Below are positions 18,538 to 26,287 of a DNA stretch of 64,000 nt, piece after piece. The stretch is from Spongisporangium articulatum (lineage in GTDB: Bacteria > Actinomycetota > Actinomycetes > Actinomycetales > Kineosporiaceae). Numbering within the stretch: position 1 is the stretch's first letter; each line of letters begins with the position of its first letter. Under the pieces are notes generated by a model. It did no database searches. It was given only the letters and a program-made list of their open reading frames with translations, and was not told the origin of the DNA. The DNA lies in contig NZ_JBITLV010000001.1 in NCBI RefSeq assembly GCF_044465595.1, forward strand, positions 372,001 through 436,000. Direction: 5' to 3'. Position numbers and translations under genes: made by a program.

Positions 18538-18558
18538 CTTGAGTCTTGTCGACTCAAC
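18538..18558. promoter_or_regulatory. HAIR element (HspR operator) at dnaK
   Basis: CTTGAGT-N7-ACTCAAC matches the HAIR consensus at 13 of 14 defined positions. It lies between dnaK and the divergent response-regulator gene. Confidence 0.92.
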
Positions 18559-18648
18559 CCGTGCTGGAAACGCCCTGTTTCCCCTGGGGCGGATGGGCGG
18601 GACGGGTGGCGGGTCGCTACGCAATACCCCCGATACCCCTGCAACGGG

Positions 18649-18654
18649 TAACGT
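18649..18654 (+). promoter_or_regulatory. -10 element TAACGT, leaderless start of the response regulator
   Basis: TAACGT ends six bases before GTG at 18661. Confidence 0.4.
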
Positions 18655-18660
18655 CCTGGC

Positions 18661-19347
18661 GTGGCGGTGATTCTGATCATCGAGGACGACTCGGGCATCC
18701 GAGGTGCCCTCTCGCGTGCTTTGACCGACCGCGGGCACGCCGTCCAGTGGCAACCGGCCGGTCTCCCCGGGCTGCAGTCCGTGATCGACGACCGGCCCGA
18801 CGTCGTCCTGCTGGACCTCGGCCTGCCCGACGTGGACGGCGTCCAGGTGCTCACCATGCTGCGCGCGGTGAGCGAGGTGCCGGTCATCGTGGTGACCGCC
18901 CGGGACGACGACACCGACGTGGTGCGCGCCCTCGACGCGGGCGCCGACGACTTCGTCACCAAACCCTTCGGCGCCGACCAGTTGGACGCGCGGATCCGCG
19001 CGGTGCTGCGCCGCGGCGGCCCGACCAAGGTCGACGGCCCGCTCGTGGTCGGCGGGCTGGCGCTGGACGCCAAAACCCGGCTGGCCACCCTGGACGGCGA
19101 GGCGCTCGAGCTGTCCCGCAAGGAGTTCGACCTGCTGCTGGCCCTGGCCCAGCGGGCCGGCGAGGTGGTCAGCAAGCGCGAGCTACTGGCCGAGGTGTGG
19201 CAGCAGCCGTACGGGGGCGGCGACCGGACGATCGACGTCCACCTGTCCTGGCTGCGCCGTAAGCTCGGCGAGTCGGCCGCGGACCCCAGGTACCTGCACA
19301 GCACGCGCGGGGTCGGCATCCGACTCGTGGCACCCGGAGAAGGTTGA
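18661..19347 (+). CDS. OmpR/PhoB-family response regulator
   Basis: 228 residues: receiver domain (1-115) with acidic pocket IIEDD, phosphoacceptor Asp52 (VVLLDLGLPD), the conserved Thr in VVTARD and Lys in VTKPFGAD; then a winged-helix DNA-binding domain (about 125-225; LSRKEFDLLLALAQRAGEVV, RTIDVHLSWLRRKLGE). It is encoded 10 bp before its histidine kinase. Target genes are unknown. It is divergent from dnaK, with the HAIR box between them. Confidence 0.93.
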   Translation: MAVILIIEDDSGIRGALSRALTDRGHAVQWQPAGLPGLQSVIDDRPDVVLLDLGLPDVDGVQVLTMLRAVSEVPVIVVTARDDDTDVVRALDAGADDFVTKPFGADQLDARIRAVLRRGGPTKVDGPLVVGGLALDAKTRLATLDGEALELSRKEFDLLLALAQRAGEVVSKRELLAEVWQQPYGGGDRTIDVHLSWLRRKLGESAADPRYLHSTRGVGIRLVAPGEG

Positions 19348-19357
19348 TGGCTGAGTC

Positions 19358-20728
19358 GTGCGCTGGCGGTTGACCCTGCTCGTGGCCGCGACGACGTCGG
19401 CCGTCGTCCTGGCCTTCCTGGTCCCGCTGGCCCTGATCGTGCGTTCCCTCGCCGAGGAGCGCTCCCTCGCCGAGGCCAGCAGCCAGGCGCAGACGCTCGC
19501 GGTGATCGCCGCCGTCCAGGGCGCGCCCGGCGTCAAGGCCTGGCTCGACGACCCGGCCAAGCGCCCGACCGGCAAGGTCACCGTCTGGCTGCCCGAGAAC
19601 CAGACCCTCGGCGACCAGGTCTCGGTGCCCCCGACCCCCGAGGCCAAGGCCGGGGTCGCCTCGGCCCAGAAGATCGATGGGCAGGGCGTCATCTACTCCG
19701 CGGCGGCCGGCGACGACGCCGACCGCCGGGTCGTCCGGATCGTCCTGTCGGGGGCGGAACTGCACGACGGGGTGGGCCGCCGGACGTTCATCCTGGCGCT
19801 GCTCGGCCTGCTCATGCTGGGGTTGTCGGTGGTCGCCGCCGACGCCCTGGCCCGGCGGGTCAGTCACCCGATCCGCGACCTGGCCGGGGCCGCGGACTCG
19901 CTGCACGAGGGCCGGTTGGAGACCCGTACCGAGGAGCGCGGGCCGCCCGAGGTCGTGGCCATGGCCCGCGCGCTGAACCGGCTCGCGGCGCGCATCGAAC
20001 AGCTGCTGATCGCCGAGCGCGAGTCGGTGGCCGACCTGTCGCACCGGCTCCGCACGCCGGTCACGGCGCTGCGTCTGGACACCGAGTCGATCGATGACCC
20101 GGTGATCGCCGAGCGGCTTGAGTTGCACGTCGACAATCTTGAGAGAACCGTCGACGCAGTGCTGCGGGACGCCCGGCGTCCGGTCCGTCCGAACATGGCG
20201 GCCCGGTGCGACGCCGCCACGGTCATCGGCGAGCGGGTGGCGTTCTGGTCGGCACTGGCGGACGAGCAGGGACGCTCGCTGCGCACCAGACTGCCCGCGA
20301 TCACCACGTGGGCGCAGATCGATGCCGTCGACCTCACGGACGTGGTGGACGCGCTGATCGACAACGTCTTCGCACACACCGAAGAGGGTGTGCCGCTGGA
20401 GGTTTCGGTCACGCTGGACCCGGCCGAGGGGGTGGTGCTGGTGGTCGAGGACGGTGGTCCCGGGCTGCCGGGGTCCGACGTGGTCAACCGCGGGCACAGC
20501 AACGCGGGCTCGTCGGGGCTCGGCCTCGACATCGTGCGCCGGGCCGCGATCGCCTCCGGCGGGCGGCTCGAGCTCGGCCGCTCGCGGCTCGGCGGCGCAC
20601 AGGTGAAGGTCGTCCTCGGGTCGTCCGAACTGCGCCGCAGCGAGCCGACGTTGCGCCGCCGGCGGCAGCGCGGCGCGAAGCAACCGGGCGGGCTGCGGAG
20701 CCTTTTCCTGCGCTTAGGATTCCGATGA
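19358..20728 (+). CDS. Sensor histidine kinase
   Basis: 456 residues. Two membrane helices (about 7-29 and 143-163) flank an extracytoplasmic sensor of about 110 residues; a HAMP domain follows (about 163-215), then the HisKA box with His229 (DLSHRLRTPVTALRLD) and the ATP-binding domain (N box DALIDNVFAHTEEG, G1 VEDGGPGLPG, G2 SSGLGLDIVRR). The C-terminal 45 residues are very basic and probably disordered. GTG at 19358 starts immediately before the first helix. It pairs with the response regulator just upstream; the signal is unknown. Confidence 0.92.
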   Translation: MRWRLTLLVAATTSAVVLAFLVPLALIVRSLAEERSLAEASSQAQTLAVIAAVQGAPGVKAWLDDPAKRPTGKVTVWLPENQTLGDQVSVPPTPEAKAGVASAQKIDGQGVIYSAAAGDDADRRVVRIVLSGAELHDGVGRRTFILALLGLLMLGLSVVAADALARRVSHPIRDLAGAADSLHEGRLETRTEERGPPEVVAMARALNRLAARIEQLLIAERESVADLSHRLRTPVTALRLDTESIDDPVIAERLELHVDNLERTVDAVLRDARRPVRPNMAARCDAATVIGERVAFWSALADEQGRSLRTRLPAITTWAQIDAVDLTDVVDALIDNVFAHTEEGVPLEVSVTLDPAEGVVLVVEDGGPGLPGSDVVNRGHSNAGSSGLGLDIVRRAAIASGGRLELGRSRLGGAQVKVVLGSSELRRSEPTLRRRRQRGAKQPGGLRSLFLRLGFR

Positions 20729-20819
20729 GTCTGCTGCGGCGGCCGGGGCGCGATATTTCTGCGCATGCTCCCGCCCGAACCCCCCTCGTCGTTTCCCTGT
20801 GCCGGGGCGTGAGCCGCCC

Positions 20820-21767
20820 ATGAGCACCGCGGCCGACGCCCCCACCGCCTTCCAGTCGGGTGCGTCCGGCCGCCGTGCGCGCTCGAAGACGCGCGACCGG
20901 CCCGGCCCGCCCGACGGTGCCGGTCCGGGGTCCGCGAGCTGGCCGGCCTTCGGCGCCACCGCCCACCTGGTGGTCGCCGACCGCGCGCAGCTCGAGCGGG
21001 CGGCCGACGTGGCCCAGCACCTGCTCGCCGACGTCCAGCACCGGTGCGACCCGCGCCGCGGCGACTCCGACCTGAGCCGCGCCAACCGGGCCGCGGGCGA
21101 GTGGGTCGAGGTCGACGAACTGCTGATCGCCGCCGTCACCGCGGCCGTCCGGATCGGCGCGGCGACGGCCGGGCTGGCCGGCCTGCCCGACGGTCACCGG
21201 GTCGGCCTCGACACCGAGGGCAACCGGCTGCGGGTGCCCGCGGGCACCCGGCTCGACCTCGGGACGACGGTGCGCGCGTTCGGCGTCGACCTCGTCACCG
21301 CGCGCCTGCCCCAACAGGTCGGGACGCCGGCCCTCGTCTCGCTCGGCGCGGGCGCCGGCCTCGAGGACGTGGGCGTCGGCACCCTGCCCGACCAGCCGCA
21401 GCAGTGGCGGCTCACCCTGGGCGTCGCCCCGCCCGAGGGCTCGGTGCCGGACGGTCCGACCCCGGTGTGCGAGGAGGTGCTGCTGGAGGGCGGTGGGCTG
21501 GCGACCGCGTTGCTGCCGTCGCTGCCGCACGCCGATTCGGGCGTACCGCACCCGCTCGACCCGCGTACGGGGCTGCCCGTCGTCCCCCTCTGGCGTGAGG
21601 TCACGGTGAGCGCCGCGACCTGTCTCGAGGCTCACGGGGCCGCGGCCGCTGCGCTCCTGATGGGCGAGTTGGCCCCGGCCTGGTTGTGGGAGCACGGCCT
21701 GGCCGCTCGGCTGATCGGCACCGACGGCCACACCCTGCGCGTCGCCGGCTGGCCCGACCACCCGTGA
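20820..21767 (+). CDS. Degenerate ApbE-like (FAD:protein FMN transferase family) protein
   Basis: 315 residues. The fold is suggested by FGATAHLVVADRAQLERAAD, the SDLSRANRAAG segment, HPLDPRTGLPV and the C-terminal VTVSAATCLEAHGAAAAALLMG. However, the ApbE core motifs are altered: the usual DxGGxAKG is DLGTTVRAFG, the ATSG-type strand reads LATALLPS, and the Asp in the final metal-binding helix is replaced (EAHG). FMN transfer by the normal mechanism is therefore doubtful. No flavinylation substrate (NqrC-like or FMN-binding domain) is nearby. The ATG at 20820 avoids a dubious upstream extension. Confidence 0.6.
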   Translation: MSTAADAPTAFQSGASGRRARSKTRDRPGPPDGAGPGSASWPAFGATAHLVVADRAQLERAADVAQHLLADVQHRCDPRRGDSDLSRANRAAGEWVEVDELLIAAVTAAVRIGAATAGLAGLPDGHRVGLDTEGNRLRVPAGTRLDLGTTVRAFGVDLVTARLPQQVGTPALVSLGAGAGLEDVGVGTLPDQPQQWRLTLGVAPPEGSVPDGPTPVCEEVLLEGGGLATALLPSLPHADSGVPHPLDPRTGLPVVPLWREVTVSAATCLEAHGAAAAALLMGELAPAWLWEHGLAARLIGTDGHTLRVAGWPDHP

Positions 21768-21832
21768 TCACCCGCGGAGGGCACTGATTCGCCGTTCCCC
21801 AGGGGATCGGCGCACTCCGTCGGCGATCCTGC

Positions 21833-22633
21833 TCAGAACAGGATTCCGGCGGTCGTAGCGGCGACCGCGATGAACAGGCCTCCCCCGATGACCACGGCGT
21901 CGGTGGGTTTCAGGACGCTGGGCCGGGCCCAGGTACGTTCGCCGGTCCCGAAACCGCGCGCCTCCATGGCGGTCGCGAGCACCGTGGCCCGGCGGATGGC
22001 CAGCACCAGGAGCGCGAACACCTGACCGCCGAGCAACCGCAGACCCGCCGGGGAGAACCCCGCTTGCAGCCCGCGGGCCCGCCGGGCGAGGGTCAGCGCC
22101 CACCACTCCTGACCGAGTACCCCGAGCAGACGCAGGGCGGCCAGGGCCGAGAGCACGAAACGTGCTGGGAGACGAGCGATCTGGGCCAGAGCGTCGGCCA
22201 GTTCGGTGGAGTCCGTGGTGGCCACCAGCACGACGCCGGGCAGCCCGATGGCCAGCACCCGCAGGGCGATCGAGCCCGCGTCGGTGGCCGACCCGGTGCT
22301 CACGCCGAGCACGCCGAGCGACTTCCCGGAGTCGGCGCCGAGCAGGGCCGTGACCAAACCCGCGGAGGTGGCCCCGAACAGCACCAGTCGCCCGGTGCGG
22401 ACCAGCGCGGCCGGGCCGACCCCGCACCACGGCAGGGCCAGCAGCTCCAGGCCCAGCGCGACCCCGGCCGTCACCGGGTCGATCGTCAGCACCAGTGCGA
22501 GCGGGACCAGCAGTGCCACAGCCAGCTTGGCGATCGGGTTGGCCCGCGCGACGAACGCCCGGTGATCACCTTCGCTGCCGGGTTCCACCGAGTCCGACTC
22601 GGCCGTACCCGGCAGCCGCCGCGATCTCGCCAT
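21833..22633 (-). CDS. ykoC: ECF transporter transmembrane (T) component, YkoC/CbiQ-like
   Basis: 266 residues with about five to six membrane helices and the T-component coupling sequence ALTLARRARGLQAGF plus the C-terminal AMEARGFGTGERT, which resemble the Ala-Arg-Gly coupling motifs that contact the ATPases. The start ATG overlaps the stop of the ATPase gene (TGATG). With the ATPase and S component upstream it forms a complete three-gene transporter under a TPP riboswitch, matching the YkoEDC thiamine/hydroxymethylpyrimidine importer. Confidence 0.87.
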   Translation of the reverse strand: MARSRRLPGTAESDSVEPGSEGDHRAFVARANPIAKLAVALLVPLALVLTIDPVTAGVALGLELLALPWCGVGPAALVRTGRLVLFGATSAGLVTALLGADSGKSLGVLGVSTGSATDAGSIALRVLAIGLPGVVLVATTDSTELADALAQIARLPARFVLSALAALRLLGVLGQEWWALTLARRARGLQAGFSPAGLRLLGGQVFALLVLAIRRATVLATAMEARGFGTGERTWARPSVLKPTDAVVIGGGLFIAVAATTAGILF

Positions 22634-24165
22634 CAGGCCGCCGCCAGCCGCACCTGGGCGCCGCGCGTGGAGAGCACCCGAGCCAGTTCGAGGTCGTGGG
22701 TGGCGACGAGCAGCCCGGTGCCGCCGTCCAGCAGGTCGAGCAGGGCCGCGACCAACTCGGCCCAGGTGCGGGCGTCCTGACCGAAGGTCGGCTCGTCGAG
22801 CACCAGCAGGCCGGGGGCCGTCGCGAGCGCGGTGGCCACCGAGAGCCGACGCTGCTCGCCGCCGGACAGCGTGAACGGGTTGGCCCGGGCCAGGTGTCGC
22901 AGCCGGAGCCGGTCGAGCAACTCGTCGGCGCGGACCGGGTCGCGCGACGGCCCGACCAGCAGCTCGTCCCGGACGGTGGCGGCCACGAACTGGTGGCGCG
23001 GGTCCTGGAACACCGTGCCCACCCGGGCGGCCAGCTCGGGCGCCCGCCACCGGTAGGGGTCTTCGCCGAGGCCGCGGGCCAGCCCCGCAGCGGCCACGAC
23101 CCGACCGGCAACCGGCGGCAGCAATCCGGCGAGAGTCAGCGCCAGGGTGGACTTCCCGGTCCCGTTGGGGCCGGTCAGGCAGGTCGCGGCGCCGGCCGAC
23201 ACGGACACGTCGACTCCGGCCAGGACGGGACGGCGGCGGTCGGGCCGGTCGGAGCGGATCCTGCGTTTGCGCATGATCGACGCGGAGAGTCTGCGTTTGC
23301 GCATGATCACGGCGGGGCTGACCGCCAGCGCCTCGGCCCGGATCAGCTCGGGGCCGGGCGTCGCCCCCGAGCCGCGCGCGAGCCGCGCGGCCAGGTCACC
23401 GGCCAGGCCCGGCGTCCAGACCCCGGATGCGTCGAGTTCGGCTGCGGCGGCGGTGAACACGGCCTCGGGAGCCCCGTCGGCCAGCACCCCGCCGCCCGGG
23501 TCCAACACGACCACCCGGTCGACCGACGGCAACCACGGCTCGACCCGGTGCTCCACGACGAGGCAGCCCGCCCCGGTCGCGGCCAGCACCTCGGCGACCG
23601 ACCCGCGGACCAGCTCGGCCCCGTCCGGATCGAGCATCGCGGTCGGCTCGTCGAGCAGCAGCAGGTCGGGCCGCAGCGCCAGTGCGCCGGCCAGCGCCAG
23701 CCGCTGTCGTTCACCACCCGACAGCGACGCCGTGGAATGCGCTCGCCCGTAGGGGAACCCCACCAGCGCCAACGCCGCGTCCACGCGAGCCCAGATCTCG
23801 GAGCGCGGCACGCGGTGGTTCTCGCAACCGAACGCCACGTCGTCCCCGCACCGCTCGAGGACGGTCTGCGCGTACGGATCCTGCAGCAGCAACCCGGTCC
23901 GGGCGCTGCCCAGCCCGGTGGCGAGCCGCCGCGCCCGCCGCGCCGGGACGCCGTCCAGCAGCAGTTCCCCCTCCTCCTCACCGGAGTTCGCGGGGTCGAG
24001 CAACCCGGCGATCCCGGCCAGCAGGGTCGACTTCCCGGCCCCGGAGGCGCCCAGCAGCAGCACCCGTTCGCCGGGCTGCAGCACGAGGTCGACGCCGCGC
24101 ACGGCCCACGCCTTACGCCCGGCGTGCCGCCAGCCCCAGCCGCGCAGCTCGACGGTGACGCCCAT
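22633..24165 (-). CDS. ykoD: Fused double-ATPase of an ECF transporter, YkoD-like
   Basis: 510 residues with two ABC ATPase domains in one chain. Domain 1 (about 1-250) has Walker A LLGASGAGKSTLL, signature TASLSGGERQRLALA and Walker B LLLLDEPTAMLDPD. Domain 2 (about 305-510) has TGPNGTGKSTLAL, FTLSGGEQRRLSVA and LLVLDEPTFGQD. Such fusions energise the YkoEDC-type importer. The linker (about residues 286-303) contains a duplicated basic segment IMRKRRL/IMRKRRI encoded by an extragenic-type repeat. Start ATG 24163-24165 lies 9 bp after the S-component stop. Confidence 0.92.
   Translation of the reverse strand: MGVTVELRGWGWRHAGRKAWAVRGVDLVLQPGERVLLLGASGAGKSTLLAGIAGLLDPANSGEEEGELLLDGVPARRARRLATGLGSARTGLLLQDPYAQTVLERCGDDVAFGCENHRVPRSEIWARVDAALALVGFPYGRAHSTASLSGGERQRLALAGALALRPDLLLLDEPTAMLDPDGAELVRGSVAEVLAATGAGCLVVEHRVEPWLPSVDRVVVLDPGGGVLADGAPEAVFTAAAAELDASGVWTPGLAGDLAARLARGSGATPGPELIRAEALAVSPAVIMRKRRLSASIMRKRRIRSDRPDRRRPVLAGVDVSVSAGAATCLTGPNGTGKSTLALTLAGLLPPVAGRVVAAAGLARGLGEDPYRWRAPELAARVGTVFQDPRHQFVAATVRDELLVGPSRDPVRADELLDRLRLRHLARANPFTLSGGEQRRLSVATALATAPGLLVLDEPTFGQDARTWAELVAALLDLLDGGTGLLVATHDLELARVLSTRGAQVRLAAA
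23261..23308. repeat. Direct pair of palindromic-repeat half units inside ykoD
   Basis: CTGCGTTTGCGCATGATC occurs at 23261-23278 and again at 23291-23308, 30 bp apart. The unit is nearly the same as that in the extragenic palindrome at 49134-49218 (TGCGTTCGCGCATGATCAC). Here it is in frame and encodes two copies of IMRKRR in the inter-domain linker. Confidence 0.8.
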
Positions 24166-24174
24166 CGAGGGCCG

Positions 24175-24789
24175 TCAGACGCGTTCGGCGTCGCGCCCGG
24201 AGGCGAACGAGGCCAGCACCCCGGTGCGGGCCAGCGCCCGGACCAGGAGCCACGAGGCGAGCCCGGCGACGACCAGCCCGGACACGATCGTGAGGCCGAC
24301 ATACCCGAGCTTCGCCGCGGCCGTGATGGTCGGGTAGTAGACGAAGACGTCGAGCAGGCCGGCCGCGACACCCGCCCCGGCCCCGGCCAGCGCGGCGACG
24401 GTCACACCCCAGCGCCGGTACAGGAAGACCAGGAAGACGACCTCGGCGCCCAGCCCCTCGAGCAGGCCGTAGTAGACGGTCGAGAAGCCCCACGAGCTGC
24501 CGATCAGGGCCTCGACCGTGGCTGCGACCAGTTCGGTGTAGACCGCCGCGCCCGGCTTCCGGACGATCAGCGCGCCCAGCACGCCGGGGAACAGCCAGAC
24601 CCCGACGTAGAACGCGGACAGCGGCGGGACCATGGCGTTCATCAGCGGCGCGGCCGCGGTGTTCCACACCGCGAACACCGCGCCGCCGGCCACGGCCACC
24701 ACGCTGGCCACCAGGATGTCGACCACGCGCCAGCGCGGCCGACGGTCGGACTCTTCCAGCACTTCGGACTCGGACGCACGCGTCGTCAC
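24175..24789 (-). CDS. ykoE: ECF transporter S component, YkoE-like (thiamine/HMP)
   Basis: 204 residues with five or six membrane helices after a charged N-terminus. It resembles YkoE, which binds a thiamine precursor (WNTAAAPLMNAMVPPLSAFYVGVWLFPGV, GSSWGFSTVYYGLLEGLGAEVVF). It is the first gene of the transporter operon. Its GTG start (24787-24789) is only three bases from the end of the TPP aptamer, and the GGGAG at the aptamer's 3' end is the only plausible ribosome-binding site, so thiamine pyrophosphate should shut off translation directly. Confidence 0.9.
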   Translation of the reverse strand: MTTRASESEVLEESDRRPRWRVVDILVASVVAVAGGAVFAVWNTAAAPLMNAMVPPLSAFYVGVWLFPGVLGALIVRKPGAAVYTELVAATVEALIGSSWGFSTVYYGLLEGLGAEVVFLVFLYRRWGVTVAALAGAGAGVAAGLLDVFVYYPTITAAAKLGYVGLTIVSGLVVAGLASWLLVRALARTGVLASFASGRDAERV

Positions 24790-24792
24790 AGT

Positions 24793-24880
24793 CGACTCCC
24801 TACCGCCGGTATGACCCGGATCAGGTTCAAGGGTCTGCGGTCTCCCGCACTCTCAGCGCCCCGCTGGCGCTCCCCTGTCG
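24793..24880 (-). promoter_or_regulatory. TPP riboswitch (THI box)
   Basis: Read on the minus strand, the region contains the conserved CTGAGAGTGCGG pyrimidine-binding arm, then CCCTTGAACCTGATCCGGGT (core), CATACCGG and the closing GGTAGGGAG. P1 is probably the CGAC (24877-24880)/GTCG (24793-24796) pairing. This is a classic thiamine-pyrophosphate aptamer in front of a thiamine/HMP importer. Confidence 0.95.
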
Positions 24881-24965
24881 TTGCCGACACCGTACACCGG
24901 GCAAAAGCCCCCCGACAGGGCCGGTGCCACGCGGGCTGCGCGAACCCCGTTCGGGATGCGACCCT

Positions 24966-25118
24966 GTGACGATGCTGCTGAGGATGCTGCGGGCGCCCGA
25001 GGGCGGCGGTCCGAGCCCGCTGGCCCGGCTGACCGCGCTCCTGCTCGTGATCGGGCTCGTCGGCCTCTCCGCGCCGATCATCGTGGTGCTGGCCCGGAAG
25101 CTTGCCGCTCTGCTCTGA
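24966..25118 (+). CDS. Small single-span membrane protein
   Basis: 50 residues with one hydrophobic helix (ARLTALLLVIGLVGLSAPIIVVLA). GTG at 24966 or ATG at 24972 could start it. It lies 18 bp before the DUF4235 gene and is probably co-transcribed. Family not recognised. Confidence 0.45.
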   Translation: MTMLLRMLRAPEGGGPSPLARLTALLLVIGLVGLSAPIIVVLARKLAALL

Positions 25119-25136
25119 CGTGGGATGGTTGGGAAC

Positions 25137-25424
25137 GTGAAGTCCGTGCTCTGGAAGCTGCTCGCCGCCCTGTCCGCCGTGGCCGCCGCCCGCGCCGCCG
25201 ACCAGGCCCTGAACCTGACCTGGAAGGGTGTCACCGGCAACCAGCCCCCGACCGTCCCGGAGGACCCGGAGACGACGTGGGCCGAGGCGCTGGCCTGGGC
25301 TGCGCTGTCCGGTGCGGTGATCGGCGTGGCCCGGATGCTGTTCGTCCGGCAGGCCGCCGCCTACTACGTGAAGTCGACCGGCGAGATGCCGAAGGCGCTG
25401 GCCCGGGACCTGCCCGAGGACTGA
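25137..25424 (+). CDS. DUF4235 membrane protein
   Basis: 95 residues matching the actinobacterial DUF4235 pattern: an N-terminal helix rich in Ala (LLAALSAVAAARAADQALNLTWKGVTG), a PTVPEDPETTWAEALAWAALSGAVIGVARML second helix, and a short conserved tail. Function unknown. Its TGA overlaps the ATG of the homocysteine methyltransferase gene (TGATG). Confidence 0.75.
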   Translation: MKSVLWKLLAALSAVAAARAADQALNLTWKGVTGNQPPTVPEDPETTWAEALAWAALSGAVIGVARMLFVRQAAAYYVKSTGEMPKALARDLPED

Positions 25425-26287
25425 TGTATCAGTTCGCCGACGCGCTGGCGCGTGGGCCGGTGGTGCTGGACGGCGGGCTCGGTGTCGAGCTCGAACGCCG
25501 GGGGCACGACCTGTCCGGGGGCGACTGGTCGGCCCGGATCCTGCGCGACGACCCCGACGCGCTGGTCGAGCTGCACGCCGACTTCCTCGCCGCCGGCGCC
25601 CAGGTCACCTCCACCGCGACGTACCAGGCCGGCGACGGCGGGCTGATCCGCGCGGCCGTCGACGCGGCGCGGGCCGCGATCGAGAAGGCGGGCCGGCCGG
25701 CCTGGGTGGTCGGGGCGCTCGGTCCCTACGGCGCGCTGCTCGGCGACCTGTCGGAGTTCACGGGCACCTACCTGGACGACGTGAGCCCGGCCTCGCTCGC
25801 GGCCGTGCACCGGCCGCGGGTGGCGGCCCTCGTCGACGCCGGGGCGGACGTGATCGGGTTCGAGACCCTGCCCGCGCGGGCCGAGGCGGAGGTGGCGGCC
25901 GCGCTGCTGACCGAGACCGGGGTGCCGGGCTGGGTCTCGCTGACGACGGTGACGACGCCGGCCGGTGAGGTGCTGACCCGCCGCGGCGAACCGGCGGCCG
26001 AGGTGTACGCCGCGCTGGCCGCCGTCCCCGAGGTCGTGGCCGTCGGCGTGAACTGCACCGACCCGGCCGGGGTGCCCGCCGCGGTGCGGGTGGCGGCCGC
26101 GTCAGGGGTACCGGTGGTCGTGTACCCGAACGGCGGGCAGGACTGGACGGACGGCACCCCGCGGGGCGACGCCGGCGTCGCCGGGACCGCCGCCCGCGAG
26201 TGGTTGGCCGCGGGCGCCCGCGGGGTCGGCGGCTGCTGCGGGGTCGGGCCCGACCTGCTGGAGCTCATCGCCCGGGAGGTCAGCTGA
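25424..26287 (+). CDS. mmuM: Homocysteine S-methyltransferase (MmuM-like)
   Basis: 287 residues of the Pfam S-methyl-transferase barrel. It moves a methyl group from S-methylmethionine (or SAM) to homocysteine to give methionine. Start LDGGLGVELERRGHDLSG is diagnostic. Zinc ligands are the Cys in VGVNCTDPAG and the Cys pair in VGGCCGVGPD. The ATG overlaps the upstream stop. The 3' end overlaps the convergent MBG-repeat gene by 8 bp, so no terminator lies between them. Confidence 0.9.
   Translation: MYQFADALARGPVVLDGGLGVELERRGHDLSGGDWSARILRDDPDALVELHADFLAAGAQVTSTATYQAGDGGLIRAAVDAARAAIEKAGRPAWVVGALGPYGALLGDLSEFTGTYLDDVSPASLAAVHRPRVAALVDAGADVIGFETLPARAEAEVAAALLTETGVPGWVSLTTVTTPAGEVLTRRGEPAAEVYAALAAVPEVVAVGVNCTDPAGVPAAVRVAAASGVPVVVYPNGGQDWTDGTPRGDAGVAGTAAREWLAAGARGVGGCCGVGPDLLELIAREVS

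Noticed and set aside
18435..19319. N-terminal extension of DnaK
   Set aside because: The frame stays open but runs opposite the response regulator gene. The ATG at 18434 has a strong ribosome-binding site and the canonical Hsp70 start.
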